Assembly: GCF_032362555.1 (NCBI RefSeq)
Contig: NC_083505.1
Span: 10,531,501 to 10,595,500 of the forward strand
Source of the DNA: Amyelois transitella
Lineage: Eukaryota; Arthropoda; Insecta; Lepidoptera; Pyralidae
Reading direction: 5' to 3'
Length of the DNA stretch: 64,000 nucleotides
The position numbers and the translations under genes are program-made. The notes beneath the pieces were generated by a model. The model was not told the origin of the DNA. It saw nothing but the letters and a program-made list of their open reading frames with translations, and searched no databases. How positions within the stretch are numbered: the first letter of the stretch is position 1; the number at the start of each line of letters is the position of its first letter. Positions 24,409 to 55,000 of this stretch are shown piece by piece.

Positions 24409-26876
24409 GACCGCCACGGCGTGCTGAAATGAATGAAGTGATCACTGTTTAGAATAAGCTTATGTTATCTGCATTGGTATCATTCGATTTTTAACATATT
24501 CGGGACTCCACTGAAAGTGCCTGGTCAAAGTGGCGCCTGTCAGTTCCAAATTGTTGTTACAAGCCAGAGAGTTATAAGGAAAATATAATAATTTATACAA
24601 AGAATACATATATTTCTTATACAGAGATATTCTTTTCATAAATAATCTACTGAATTCTAAAATTATTAATTCCAGCAATAGTTATCATGGATAATCAAAT
24701 GACTGCAAAAATTCAGTCAAGATGCCACACTGTGTATGTCAGTTTCATATTTTTCAAATAGACTGTGACTTCATATGAGTATGAGCAATTGATCTAAACT
24801 TCAGTCTTTCTTTTTTGTGCAAATTAGGTTTAGACTGTTAAAATCAAAATGTGTTTCTGATAAGACTTGAGGGGAGGGCAAAGACATGTATAAAATTGTC
24901 TACTATTCAGTATTTAGTTGAAAGGTATTTTTTCAGCTCGTCTAAAAAATATTGATTAATGGATGATAGTTGAAATAAATTCACATAATCAAATCTGAGT
25001 TAACATATCCAGTGAACATGGAAACTTTAATAAAAAAAAAACAAAAACAGTGTGAATTGAAATTACTTGTTCAAGTAAATGAAATGCATAATTCGAAACT
25101 AAACACTGATTAAAAATTCAGCTATGTGTATAGGTATATGGCTGGTTATAATAATTTTCCAATGCAAGCTATAAAGAGAACTTTATTGAAAATTGCTGAT
25201 TGCACAACAATGGTCAATGCCAAACATACACTCATGAAACAATGCAAATATGAATACACAGAACCTTACCGAGATTAAGTTCTGAACTAATTATGCAACA
25301 GTGCATTATGGTTACAATTCTTTTCATATCCTTTCATTGCATAATAAAATGAATAGTTGAAATAAAAAAAATGTTATTGATTTTATTGTTCATTGTAAAA
25401 GAGAATATTCAAATATTACAATAAATGAAATAGTGGTATTCTTACATAAATACCTACCTATTTTATTTTTACATATAAGTTTTGAAGTGTTAACAAATTT
25501 TGATTAGCAAAATGTAAAAAAAAACATTCATCACTAATTGAACATTCAATTTCCATGGATAAGATCCTCTCATTCTTTAGTCTTTGAAAGTAATCTCATC
25601 TCAGTCAGTGTTTGATGAATCAGCATCAAAGATTTCACTTGATAAGTACATAAACCACACATAAAATTTTGTGGGAGGATTTTAGCTCTACTTAGACAAA
25701 AAAGGACAATGCAATCAAAGATGTGTTCTATATACATTTGAATTACATACACACCTGATTAAATACTCTAATCACTACAGTTCAGATGTTTTTGTTCAAA
25801 ATATTTTGAGCAATGGACATAAAAAGCGTCAAATTTCTTGGGGATTTAATGAGGACACGGTTTAGGCCATTTCCCACGGCGCGGCGCATCGCGACAACAT
25901 GACACTCGCACAGCTGACTGCCGGACGAGCCCCGCCCGCACTACACCCCGCGTTACCCCTTCCAGTGCTCTTGCCCTGCGCCCTATGCCTGGTTTATTAT
26001 GCAGTTGCACATGCGAATTGCACCTTTACAAAACTATGCAAAATATGCATAGGTATATTAACTATGTCCTTCGAATGTATCCCTTGTAAATCTGCATAGG
26101 TAAACGTCAAAAGCCATCAAAGATTTTATGTATTAACAGTCACTTTTCTCACTTGCTAATAATGTCCCAGTATCGAGGAATTCAGCAGTTATTGACCTCA
26201 TAACGAGCCAAACTACACGTGATTATTAGGAGCACAAAGGAAATCTATTCGCGTAATTTAAATAGGTACTAAATACACCTTGATTTTTCGACTTAGAATA
26301 TGTTGATAGCATAATACAGAGCGTAGCACCTAAAAATAAGTAAAATAACACGAAGAGTGAACTTGAACCAAAATGGGGCATAGTCATCTATGAGGTGGGA
26401 TGCTGTCTGATATAGACACTCAAAACTAGGAACCTATTTGTCATACCAAATTTTTACATAGCAATAATTTTACCTGAGTTTCTGCCGTTTATTTTTCACA
26501 ATTATTTTTACACCAGCAGAGAAGTGGTAATTTTCATGGCAAAATTTGAATTTCACAATTTTACTCCCTGCAAGGGAATATTGTTAAGACTGATTTTTGA
26601 AATTCACAGAACAATACAGAAAGTAAAAGTACGATAATCAATATAAAGTCGAGTTATTTGATAAATGCAAAAATCAAGAACTTGTGCACATCCTGTCTAG
26701 CACCGCCATGTTCCATTCAGAGGCAGACGGTGTACGAGAATGAAAAAATAATATGAATGAATGAATGAACTACTCATCTTAAATTTCATTGTCTATGATA
26801 GCGTAGCATCGTGTAGACGTGAAATAAATCGCTACACGAGTGAAATGGCTTGGTACCAAGTTAACTATATATCTGA

Positions 26877-26945
26877 TATACCCAATCTATATCCCTTGCG
26901 GGTAGGATAGAAGCCAACAGTCTTGGAAATACTAAAAGGCTACGT
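26877..26945 (+). repeat. Rep-A 5' fragment
   Basis: Only the first ~70 bases of Rep-A (CTATATCCCTTGCGGGTAG ... CCAACAGTCTTG) are present, just before a fuller copy. Confidence 0.55.
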
Positions 26946-27024
26946 TCAAAATTATGAAACAAAGGTTCATACTCACTTATGCGATATGGTACAGAAATAC
27001 GTACCTTCATACATATAATAACGT

Positions 27025-27262
27025 GTACTACTACTTGCGTAGTAGACAGACCCAACAGTCTTGAAAATACTGATAGGCCAAATTCAGCTGTTGGGCTTAA
27101 TGATAGAATTGAGGTTCAAATAGTGACAGGTTGCTAGCCCATCGCCTAAAAGAAGAATCCCAAGTTTAAAAGCCTATCCCTTAGTCGCCTTTTACGACAT
27201 TCATGGGAAATAGATGGAGTGGTCTTATTCTTTTTTTTATTGATGCCGAGAACCACACGGCA
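27025..27262 (+). repeat. SINE-like Rep-A copy
   Basis: Carries the TAGACAGACCCAACAGTCTTG, GTGACAGGTTGCTAGCCCATCG and GAACCACACGGCA blocks in order. Confidence 0.75.
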
Positions 27263-28408
27263 TAACCGTACAGCAATATGAGTAGCTAATTTTGCAATTT
27301 TCTTTTACGCTTTCAGCAGTTTTAGTAGAAATAGTATGCAATACATCATTTTATGCAACACACATTACACACAAAATACAAGAAAAATGCATGTATAATA
27401 AGTTCCGCAATATTGTTAGATATGCGTCCATGCAGGACAGACAAGTCACTAAAAAAAAAGGGCGCGCGATGCAATGGAATTTTGGAAATTGATTCTACGA
27501 TGAAACCGGTGCGGCATGGAGCATCGACATCGTGATGACATATCGTGGGACAAGTCATGTCATGGATATGCTTAGCCTGGATATGAACCCTATTTCTATC
27601 ACAGGCAAGTATACTACCCAAGTATACTGAATATACATCGATACTACCTATCGCTGCGCATAGGGGCTGTCAAGATAAAGACACGAAACTTCACGAACCC
27701 ACAAATATAACTATACCCACGAATAACTAACTATACAATCTGTTTCTGTACGGCGAATCTTCATAACAAAGGTCGTGAATAAACAGTTGATTGTGTTATA
27801 ACTTACGTCAGTGACCCATTACATTGATATCGATTGAATTCATTAGTCGATTAATAAAATACAGCACTATTTAGACCAAAGAGAATATAGTCACATATGT
27901 GTTGCTAGTATACAAAATCTTAAATTTTGTATTGCACAGTCGCCATTGCGAACTTACTTTGCAACTTAGGTCTAACTTCACTTTATAAATTGTTCGATCA
28001 TCCATCGTTCATCAATCAAGCGGTTATTATTTCTCTATTTTACATCTATTTTTCAATATTGTGCCAATTATTGTTACGATTAAGTGTTCATCATTGATCA
28101 ATAGTCAGTAGATAAGTTCTAAATGCAATTAATCAGACGTTTATGTTTGCAAACGTGCATATGCTTTGTTGTGAGAACCACCTTTATCTGCTGTCATTTC
28201 AAGCTGTAAGAGACATTTTTTTGATAATGAAACATAAGTTGTACAACAAATGATAATTTAATAAGCGGAAGACAGTACCGGGAGTCATCCAACAGTATCT
28301 TGCATTTGAGTGCCGTGATGCCAGTAGTGATTTCAACCGGGGCAGCATTCGGGAGAATGTGCGGTGGTGTTTAGCCCTTGTGGCAAAGGACGCAAGAAAC
28401 GATTGAGA

Positions 28409-47082
<18,674 letters not shown>

Positions 47083-50000
47083 GAACGCGCGCCTACCAAC
47101 ACTAGGAATTGAAACTACCACGTTTGTACTAACATTCCTTTCCTTGGAAATGGCCGATAATGTAGAATAAAGTGATCATGTTTTGATAAACATTTACCAA
47201 TTGTGTCAATTAGGACGTACAGTTTAACATTCGGTCATTTTTAAATAGAGCTTTTTACCCCCATACTAAACATATCCGTCTCGAGTTCGCTCGTAGGTCC
47301 GTTGATTAGTTCTTGATATTGTCACTTATACAATCAAAACACCAACTGTTAATCGTATACCTAAATTTGATGTAACAATTAGCTAGTCTTCTAATAATAT
47401 TTAGGAATTTTATCAAAATTATTTACACGATTTCAGCGTTACTGCTGTGATAGTTATTGAATAATATTTATGTTAATATTATGTACTTAGAGATACGGCT
47501 CAGTTTTGCATAGGTTTTGCGATACGCTGACGCAATAAGCTCTGGGAGACGTTTGGAATGCGTGATAGCGCAAGTGTGGCTACGACGTAACACTGCTGAC
47601 AGCGTTCCGATAACGTAACATGCTCTGCTCATGTTTTGGGGCAAATATTTTTTGTGCCACTTATTATGTATTGAAAATTTATGCTCTCTTCTTGATTTGG
47701 ATAATTTATTGGATTTGAATTTAAAATTTATTCAGTTGTTTGACGATAAGAATTGAATATAAGAAAGAATAATCGTCGCCATCAAAGAAAAAGTAGCGTC
47801 GTTTGAAGCATGTTACAATAAATAATGTTTCGAATACTTGGTTATGTAAATATTAGATATGATAATGTGTTGATATTATGATGTTTATTACGCCTATATC
47901 TACGCGCGTTGGCTTTTTCAAAGGTTTTATTTTAATCTCAGTTCGTTTAGTGCTTCGGTGGTTCTTAAAAGTAGTGAAGGGCCGTTAACAGAAAGGAAGG
48001 TGGTAACCGCTGCCGGCAACAGTTACATAAGACCAAGTTGATTGTATTAAGTTTGATTGTCGGGCGGCGCAGGCGTTGTGGTAGATTGTCGGAATTAGTC
48101 GACGACCTTCGGCGCTTGTTCATATAAATGTTTTCGCCGGTTACCTGCGTCGACACGTGCCTTTAAGCGCTGGTAGGCTGCCAGCTTTCTTTCTGTATAC
48201 CTACGGCCTAGGATCGCATATCAAAGCGGTTGTAGAGTTGTTTGTGCCTTTTATTAACGTAAATTACATGACATTGTGTGTAGGATGAATTTGGATTTGA
48301 CTGTAGTGGTCGGTTTAACGGAAAGAGAAAATATTTTTTCGGTCAGGACAAATTATTGCATTATGTTTTATTCCTTTTTATTTTTATACAAAGTCTAGTT
48401 TCTATTTTTTATATTTTGACAGGCGTTCCAAAGCATCGGACATACAGGTTGATATTTTTTTTACTTTCGCATTTAATTTTATTCGTAAACTCGTGTCTAT
48501 GTTGATAAATAATTGAATAATGGGATAAATTACCTACATGCCAATAATTTTCCAAATATCAACTAATATTCAATTACCTACCTGTTAATCATCAACGTAT
48601 AATTATATTAAACAATAGTTAAGAACACTTCCGCCACTTAATACTAAGTTCACCAATAATTAATTGGAAAGAGAACTTTTAATGTTAAAACGGATATAAG
48701 TCCACATGGAGTGATATATTGATCCTAGATTTACAAGTAGGACTAAAGTACACTACTGTAAAGTCCAAGCCGCAGGGAGTTAACCTAGAATAAGTACAGT
48801 CGCTTCGCATTTGCAAATTAACGAAAACCGTGCCATAACATGTTTAGTTGATTGTCCAGTATAGTTGCTCAACCTTCTTGACCTGCGGGACTTTGCACTA
48901 ACATTGTCAAGCCCTATGTCCTATTTAACCTCTCTCTTTATCCTAAGGGTATTAGCAACCATTGAGTGAGAGGGAAAATAAGACATTTTTCTTGTCAACG
49001 GCAGTGAATAGACACGCAGCGCGGTACTTAATTACATAAGACTCACATGGGCTTCCTCGTGACACAGGAACAATTTATATTAGAATGTATTGAGCTTAAC
49101 TAGACACCATGTAGTAAATTGTAACTTTTAACACCATTTATAAATGCCTAATTCTGTACAAATTAATATGCTGTTTTGTATCATTAGAAAATATCACTAT
49201 TTGATATTCACAAACAATTTACCAATCATAGAAATAGTTTATATTAACTATATCGCAATGTATATTACTGTGTAGACTCACTGAAGCAATAAATAAAAAC
49301 AGTGTCTTATTAAACTCAATAATGTGTGTTTGTAGAAAATTGGTGCCAAATATATTTTTATTTTGGAAAATGTACCATGTAAATGTGCATTAAAATCATG
49401 GTTGTGTAAGTTAACACCAGTGTTATTCGCCTTTCCTGCATGTAGCCATGTATAAAGTACCATTATGATCTGTTCGACGGTAACAATAATATTTAGTTGT
49501 GATCTGAAAGTACAAATCGAGTGGACTCGCATTATGGTCCCGGCGCTTCGTTCGGTGTTTACAAAAAAGTAATTTTATTAAAGGGATTTTCAGTTTTCTT
49601 CAAAATCAGTTTTATTTCGAATTAACACAATTATATTATCGTTTCTCTTGTCGGCCAGTGAGATTGAGAACAATTTTTGCGCGATTGATCTGATTTTTAA
49701 AATAAGTTTGTTTTCTTCACCAGTGTTTTCAAACTTATTCTGCAGGCAAAACCTGTCACAAAGTCGCTTAAAGTTCTATAGGGTTAAAACGTAAGATTTG
49801 TCTGAAAAAGCAGGGTTAATGATAAGTTGTGTGTAGCAGCGAGTTCTTCGCGCGGTCGCACGCAGGCGCTGTGGTGTACCTTTGGATTAGCGATTGTAGG
49901 AAGTTGACGCCCTGCGACCACCCGTGGTGCTAAATGGAAGCAGGCCTCCCGACGCAACGTTGTTATAGTGCTTCTTGTTAAAGGTTAATGAACTGTTTAT

Positions 50001-51230
50001 TATTGCTCTACTTTACTACTTTACATTCCTGCAACGAATGCTCTGTTGAGTTTTGTTTGTCTTAGTTTATACTGACTCAGGTTCATCTCTGTCGCTTTGT
50101 CCAGTTATTGCTATTGTATGTTTTATTAGTTTTAAGTAACCAATCTCTTTCATCTGTGTATTGAAAAAAATGTTAAAATTACGTACTTAAGTTTCTGCAA
50201 TCGATCTTTTAGTGTTACGCTTATTTTTGAAATGCATTTTAATTGTTATGAGGGCAGCTATCGTCGTCCGTGTTGTTTCATTCCATGCTGTATCATATTA
50301 TACATTGTGTTAACTTTCAGAAATGGTTTTTGCCAAAGAAAATTTCTAAATCGCAAGTAATGATTTACGATAATCATTTCATTCAGATTTCTTAGTCGAG
50401 TTTTTTTGAAATGCTTATGATTCAGTGGACAACACTCCTGTTATCACGAAGGTACGCGACCCATCGTATTATACATGTTTCTAAAATTCACCCTCAAACA
50501 AAACACGTCAAACTATTTTTCGAAATAATAGCGATAATGACGTAGGTATCCTGTTTTAGCAAATGTACCTCCAGATAAATATAAAATAAAACCCTTTTAT
50601 AACTGAGTTTAATGACGGGTCGTATACCTGGCAGCTAGAGTGTGATCCATTCAGCTTAATAATTAATTATACTGTTATTTACTATGCATAATGTGAATAA
50701 ACCTGATTTTATCATATGACATTTTTCGGGAGTATTTTTCCTCCAACCTATATAAATGTTGGTTATTCAAGAAATACTCCCAAATTGTCTTATAAATAAA
50801 TATAATCATATACATTTATATGGAATTGTCATGATTATGTAAATTATTTATTATTGCTATGTTTTACATTCTTTCTATTGTAATATTTTATTTATCATGC
50901 TAAAATTGCAAGTTCCTAACTTAGCTAGCTTCTGTGTATACATTACTTAGCCAAGCCGCTTCGCTGACGTAGGGATCATTGGTATAACTGTTTATAATTA
51001 GTGAGCAAACCATAAGCTATATTAATACTGATAAATCTATTTTTTCATGTGTAGTATAATCTCCGCGACCTAGCGCCATGACACGCTCGGCCGGTCCCAT
51101 TATAAATAATGATCAAAACTTTTGTGTCATGCAATACTAAACCACGTGCCTTAGCTACGGCCCACTCCCATATCACCTGGGCAGTCTATTTTATATGTAT
51201 CAATAGTTATTATAATGTAAATATGTTTTG

Positions 51231-51236
51231 AATAAA
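51231..51236 (+). terminator. Candidate distal poly(A) signal of Rok
   Basis: AATAAA in TTTTGAATAAACCG. A proximal AATAAA lies at about 47166, so alternative polyadenylation is possible. Confidence 0.3.
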
Positions 51237-51367
51237 CCGATATTTTATGGATTTTTTAAGGAAATTGTATATTGTAAAGATTTTAATTAATTTTATCATA
51301 AAATTAATGCCTAGCTAATAAGTGCTACATTCATGGAAAATAAATAACATTACAACAAAGATATTGT

Positions 51368-51373
51368 TTTATT
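51368..51373 (-). terminator. Candidate poly(A) signal of villin-like gene
   Basis: AATAAA on the minus strand, ~660 bases beyond the stop at 52035. Confidence 0.4.
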
Positions 51374-52034
51374 TTTCCAAAGCTTTGCACACTTGGTTTC
51401 TATTACAACAATAAATAATTATGCACTAACCTAACGACCAATAGAATGACAACTATGTAAACAATCCTTATGTCTTAGAGACCATTCAAAATAACAATTA
51501 AAAATGTAACGATATTGATTATAATATAATGTGACAAAACAAACAAATAACAGTGAGTAAATAGGTGATCACATCTTATTAACAAATAGTTATTATTTCT
51601 TAAACGAATACTGGATTATAAATCATAATAACATAACAAACCTCGTAAGTAAAGATCAAAAATATACCTTATCTTTAATATTAACGTATTAAAGTCGACG
51701 AGTATTAGAACCGTAATAAAATTGAATCTGATTTAGTTGGCTAAATTAATACTGATTGCGAATGCTCTTTGCATAGAGATTAAATCTGCACAGATACCTG
51801 CATAGAATCCCGCACCTTAAAACAATACACTATTGAGTATGGAAAATATTTGTTTTACGCATTATCTTCGAGCGTTATTGTTTAATGTCTGAAATTGTTC
51901 AGCACCTTTCGATTTCCACTACCAAATATTTGTGGCATCTGTAATTTCCTCAATTCCCTCATACAGCTAGTGCCTTCAGCATAGGTGTGTTTAATTATAT
52001 ATTAAAAAAACCGGCGGAGAAGAAATCTGAATAG

Positions 52035-55000
52035 TCAAAAGAGCCCTACAGATTTCTTCAAGTCCTTTTGTTTCCAGGCTGGGAGCGTGCGAAATTCGCT
52101 GTATGTGATGTGGAATGTTGACACAAAATCGTCGTGAGTCAGGTACAGCTGAAACGACCAATACATTATAATGAAATATTAAAATATGATTTTGGTGGTG
52201 TTAGCAGGTCGCTTTACACTGTAAATGATTGGCGTGAGCTATTAATATGAAATGCCACTAGCTTTTCCTCTGCGCTCTGACTGCGTGTTGCGTTTAGAGT
52301 GCTTTGGTTTTCAGATATACATATGTAGCCCCTGATCATACTGGGAGGATATGTTTAAAGGAGATAAGTATTTTAAAGTTAATATGCTCTTTAATTCAAG
52401 CAGCGGTTATAGAAAAAAAAACACAAAATCTTATCACCAAAATGTGACATGTTATGTCTTTTAATATCACGAATGTGCAGGGTCGTCGCAAGTGAAAAAC
52501 GAAGTCTCCGCTTACCGCTCCGAGAGAGAGAGTGAGGGATAATAGAGTATACATGCATAAAAGAAATATCAGATTACCTCTTTAGAAAGAGGATCGACAT
52601 CCGGTGGCAGGTGTTCCTTGGGCCCTCGCAGGACCGTTAGCGGGTATTTTTCGTACTGGTCAAAGCGGGTCGCGCTGTTGCCGCTCTGGATCGCGTTGTT
52701 GCCACACTTCACTATAGCCTTGCCTTCTAGAGCGCTGACTATTGCGGCGAAGGTTTTGTGACCCTACGAAAAGAAGAAATATATAGATATATATCGAAGG
52801 CATGGCAGCTTGTCGTTGGTCGTTTTAAAAACAAAATATATTAAATAAATCCCGGCAGTGTTATTGTTAGTGAGCTATTATACTATATTATGTTATGAAT
52901 TGTGAATGTTTCAATATTCGAGAAGAAATAGAGTGCTTCTGGTTCAATCTAGATATGACGACCAATGCGAAAGAGATGATTTTTTTGTTACCTTCCACAA
53001 AGACTGCTTCCAATGCGGGAAGAAACCCGTGAAGTGTGGTGGCTCACGACCCTGACTGATGACAAGAATTGGTGTTTCGGGGTCTCTGGCGGCTGGGTCT
53101 GTAAGAGAGAATTGTTATCTATAAACTAATCAAATTTAAAATTGGTAAGAAAACCATTCCGTGAGGTTCCCGGCACCAATAGAAAAAATAATAGGACCAT
53201 TTTATCTCTTTCTCATGAATGTAGTAAAAGGAGACTAAGGCTTTTATACTTGGGATTCCTTTTTTAGGCGATGGGTTTGCATTACGCATTTTAACGGGGC
53301 ACCTTACCGATTCGACCACCGACGATCGCTTTGACGTGACTATTAGGTATGTATGTGTGTAAAAAGAAAAAATCAAATAACAACCCTCCATGGACTAATG
53401 GTACTTATAATAGAATAACGTAGAATATTTCTTGTAGTCTATGCCTGCTCCTTGGGGAAAAAGGTGTGATACTAATATAGGTATGTAATGTAACTTAAAT
53501 ATAAATAAATACCTATATACGGGACAAATTACACAGATTGAGTTAGCCTCGAAGTAAGTTCGGAACTTGTGTTACGAGAACTCAACGATACTATATTTTA
53601 TAATAAATACGTATATAGATAAACATCCAAGACCCAGGCCAATCAGAGAAAGTTCGTTTCTCATCATGCCCTGGCCGGGATTCGAACCCGGGACCTCCGG
53701 TGACACAGACAAGCGCACTACCGCTGCGCCACAGAGGCCGTGTATAATATTAACTACTTAATATTAACATCTAGATAGAAAACTCCACAGATTTAACATT
53801 ACCATGAGCAAGGTAAGCGTTGGCCAATGAGCGCGCGTCTTCCTTAGCGCGCGGGCAGCAGTGCGCGCCGAGCCATACGAACACCGCGATGTGCGCGTCC
53901 AGCACGCACGCCATCTCCGGAGACAATTCGTACTGGCTGAATGACACGATTTCTTCGACTGTGCATAAAAAAAAATTGTTGTTTTTTTTTCTATAACCAT
54001 ATAAGTATTTATTTCAACATACAACTTTCATTGAAATTTGTGTATGTACCTACTTCATAATTTGTGCGATATTTTATTTTTGAAAAGATGCTAAAGCAGT
54101 TCGTGTTATGTTCATAATTTTTTAATTTCATGTTTTCAAATATTGATATCCAATTATATCTGTATCACGAAACAATTTCAATTGTTCTCACATGAGTATT
54201 GTCCAGGGACTCCGAGTGACACGTAGAATAGGCGCGGGGGCAGCGGTCGCTCCACCTCCTTCAATGGAGACGCCACCAACAGAGGCCGGCGGTCGCCCAG
54301 GGCTGTCCAAAAATCTGGCTTCTCCTTGCCTGTAAATTAAAGAATAATGATATCAGGAAATACATAAAAATAAATTGTACCTAAAGGTTCTACAACAACG
54401 GTACTGCCTGGAATAATTACGTGATGACTATTTTGGAAGCAGCAACCAATAACCATGAATGTCAGTACATGCCATACTTGCGTGACGAGTATATGATCAG
54501 CAGTTTTTTTGGCAGTCTCTTGTTCGTCCCTCACACTACACACGCAGTACGAAGCGCAAAGATCTTTAGTTAGCAGTATCTAGTAATGTATAATGTCTTC
54601 AACTACCTTGCATAACAAGTATATGATCAGCAGCGGCCATGTTTTTGGCGACTTCTCTTTCGTCTCCAGTAGCGGTAGCCGCACACCACACCCACACCCG
54701 TGCCGCCTCTCGCAGTATGAAGCACGCGCCCGGCGTGACTTCGTCATAGCGAACTTCCACGCCTCGCGCTTCGCGAGCATATTGCCCCGATACTCGGATC
54801 AAGGCGCGCAATGGAGCTGTCACACGGCGTCCGCTAGCTGTAATGTGGTTTTTAAGGTTATCCGGCTTGGAGGACCAAAAATTTAATACAATAAAATGTC
54901 CCTCATTTTACATGAAAACTGGCAAGAGCCAGAGCCAACATTTTGAATAGATTGAAAGGCTGCATTCAGGAAATTTCTGAAATATATAATTTGTAGAATC

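Larger units (their letters stand above)
24424..28408. other. Trf2 5' flank and Rok 5' region
   Basis: About 4 kb without a supported coding exon. A GC-rich patch at 25865-25990 stands out in AT-rich surroundings and could be the promoter or first exon of Trf2 (divergent from Rok). Two Rep-A copies lie at 26877-26945 and 27025-27262. A TCAGT motif at 28105-28109 could be an initiator for Rok. Confidence 0.4.
47083..52034. other. Rok 3' UTR / convergent spacer with villin-like gene
   Basis: Almost 5 kb with no supported gene. Candidate poly(A) signals for Rok are AATAAA at 47166 (proximal), 51231-51236 and 51339-51344 (distal). For the opposite gene one lies at 51368-51373 (-). If the distal sites are used, Rok would have a >4-kb 3' UTR that nearly meets the villin-like transcript. 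No repeats of the Rep-A type are obvious here, unlike elsewhere. Confidence 0.5.

Noticed and set aside
24409-24417. Trf2 start at a GTG (24417)
   Set aside because: The exon begins at an acceptor and the first ATG is at 24408; eukaryotic GTG starts are rare.
25899-26099. 66-aa open frame in a GC-rich patch
   Set aside because: Incidental ORF in a CpG-rich block; no domain and no splice context.
53667-53742. tRNA gene with A and B boxes on the minus strand
   Set aside because: No matching 7-bp acceptor stem, and the sequence runs on into a SINE body; called a tRNA-derived SINE.
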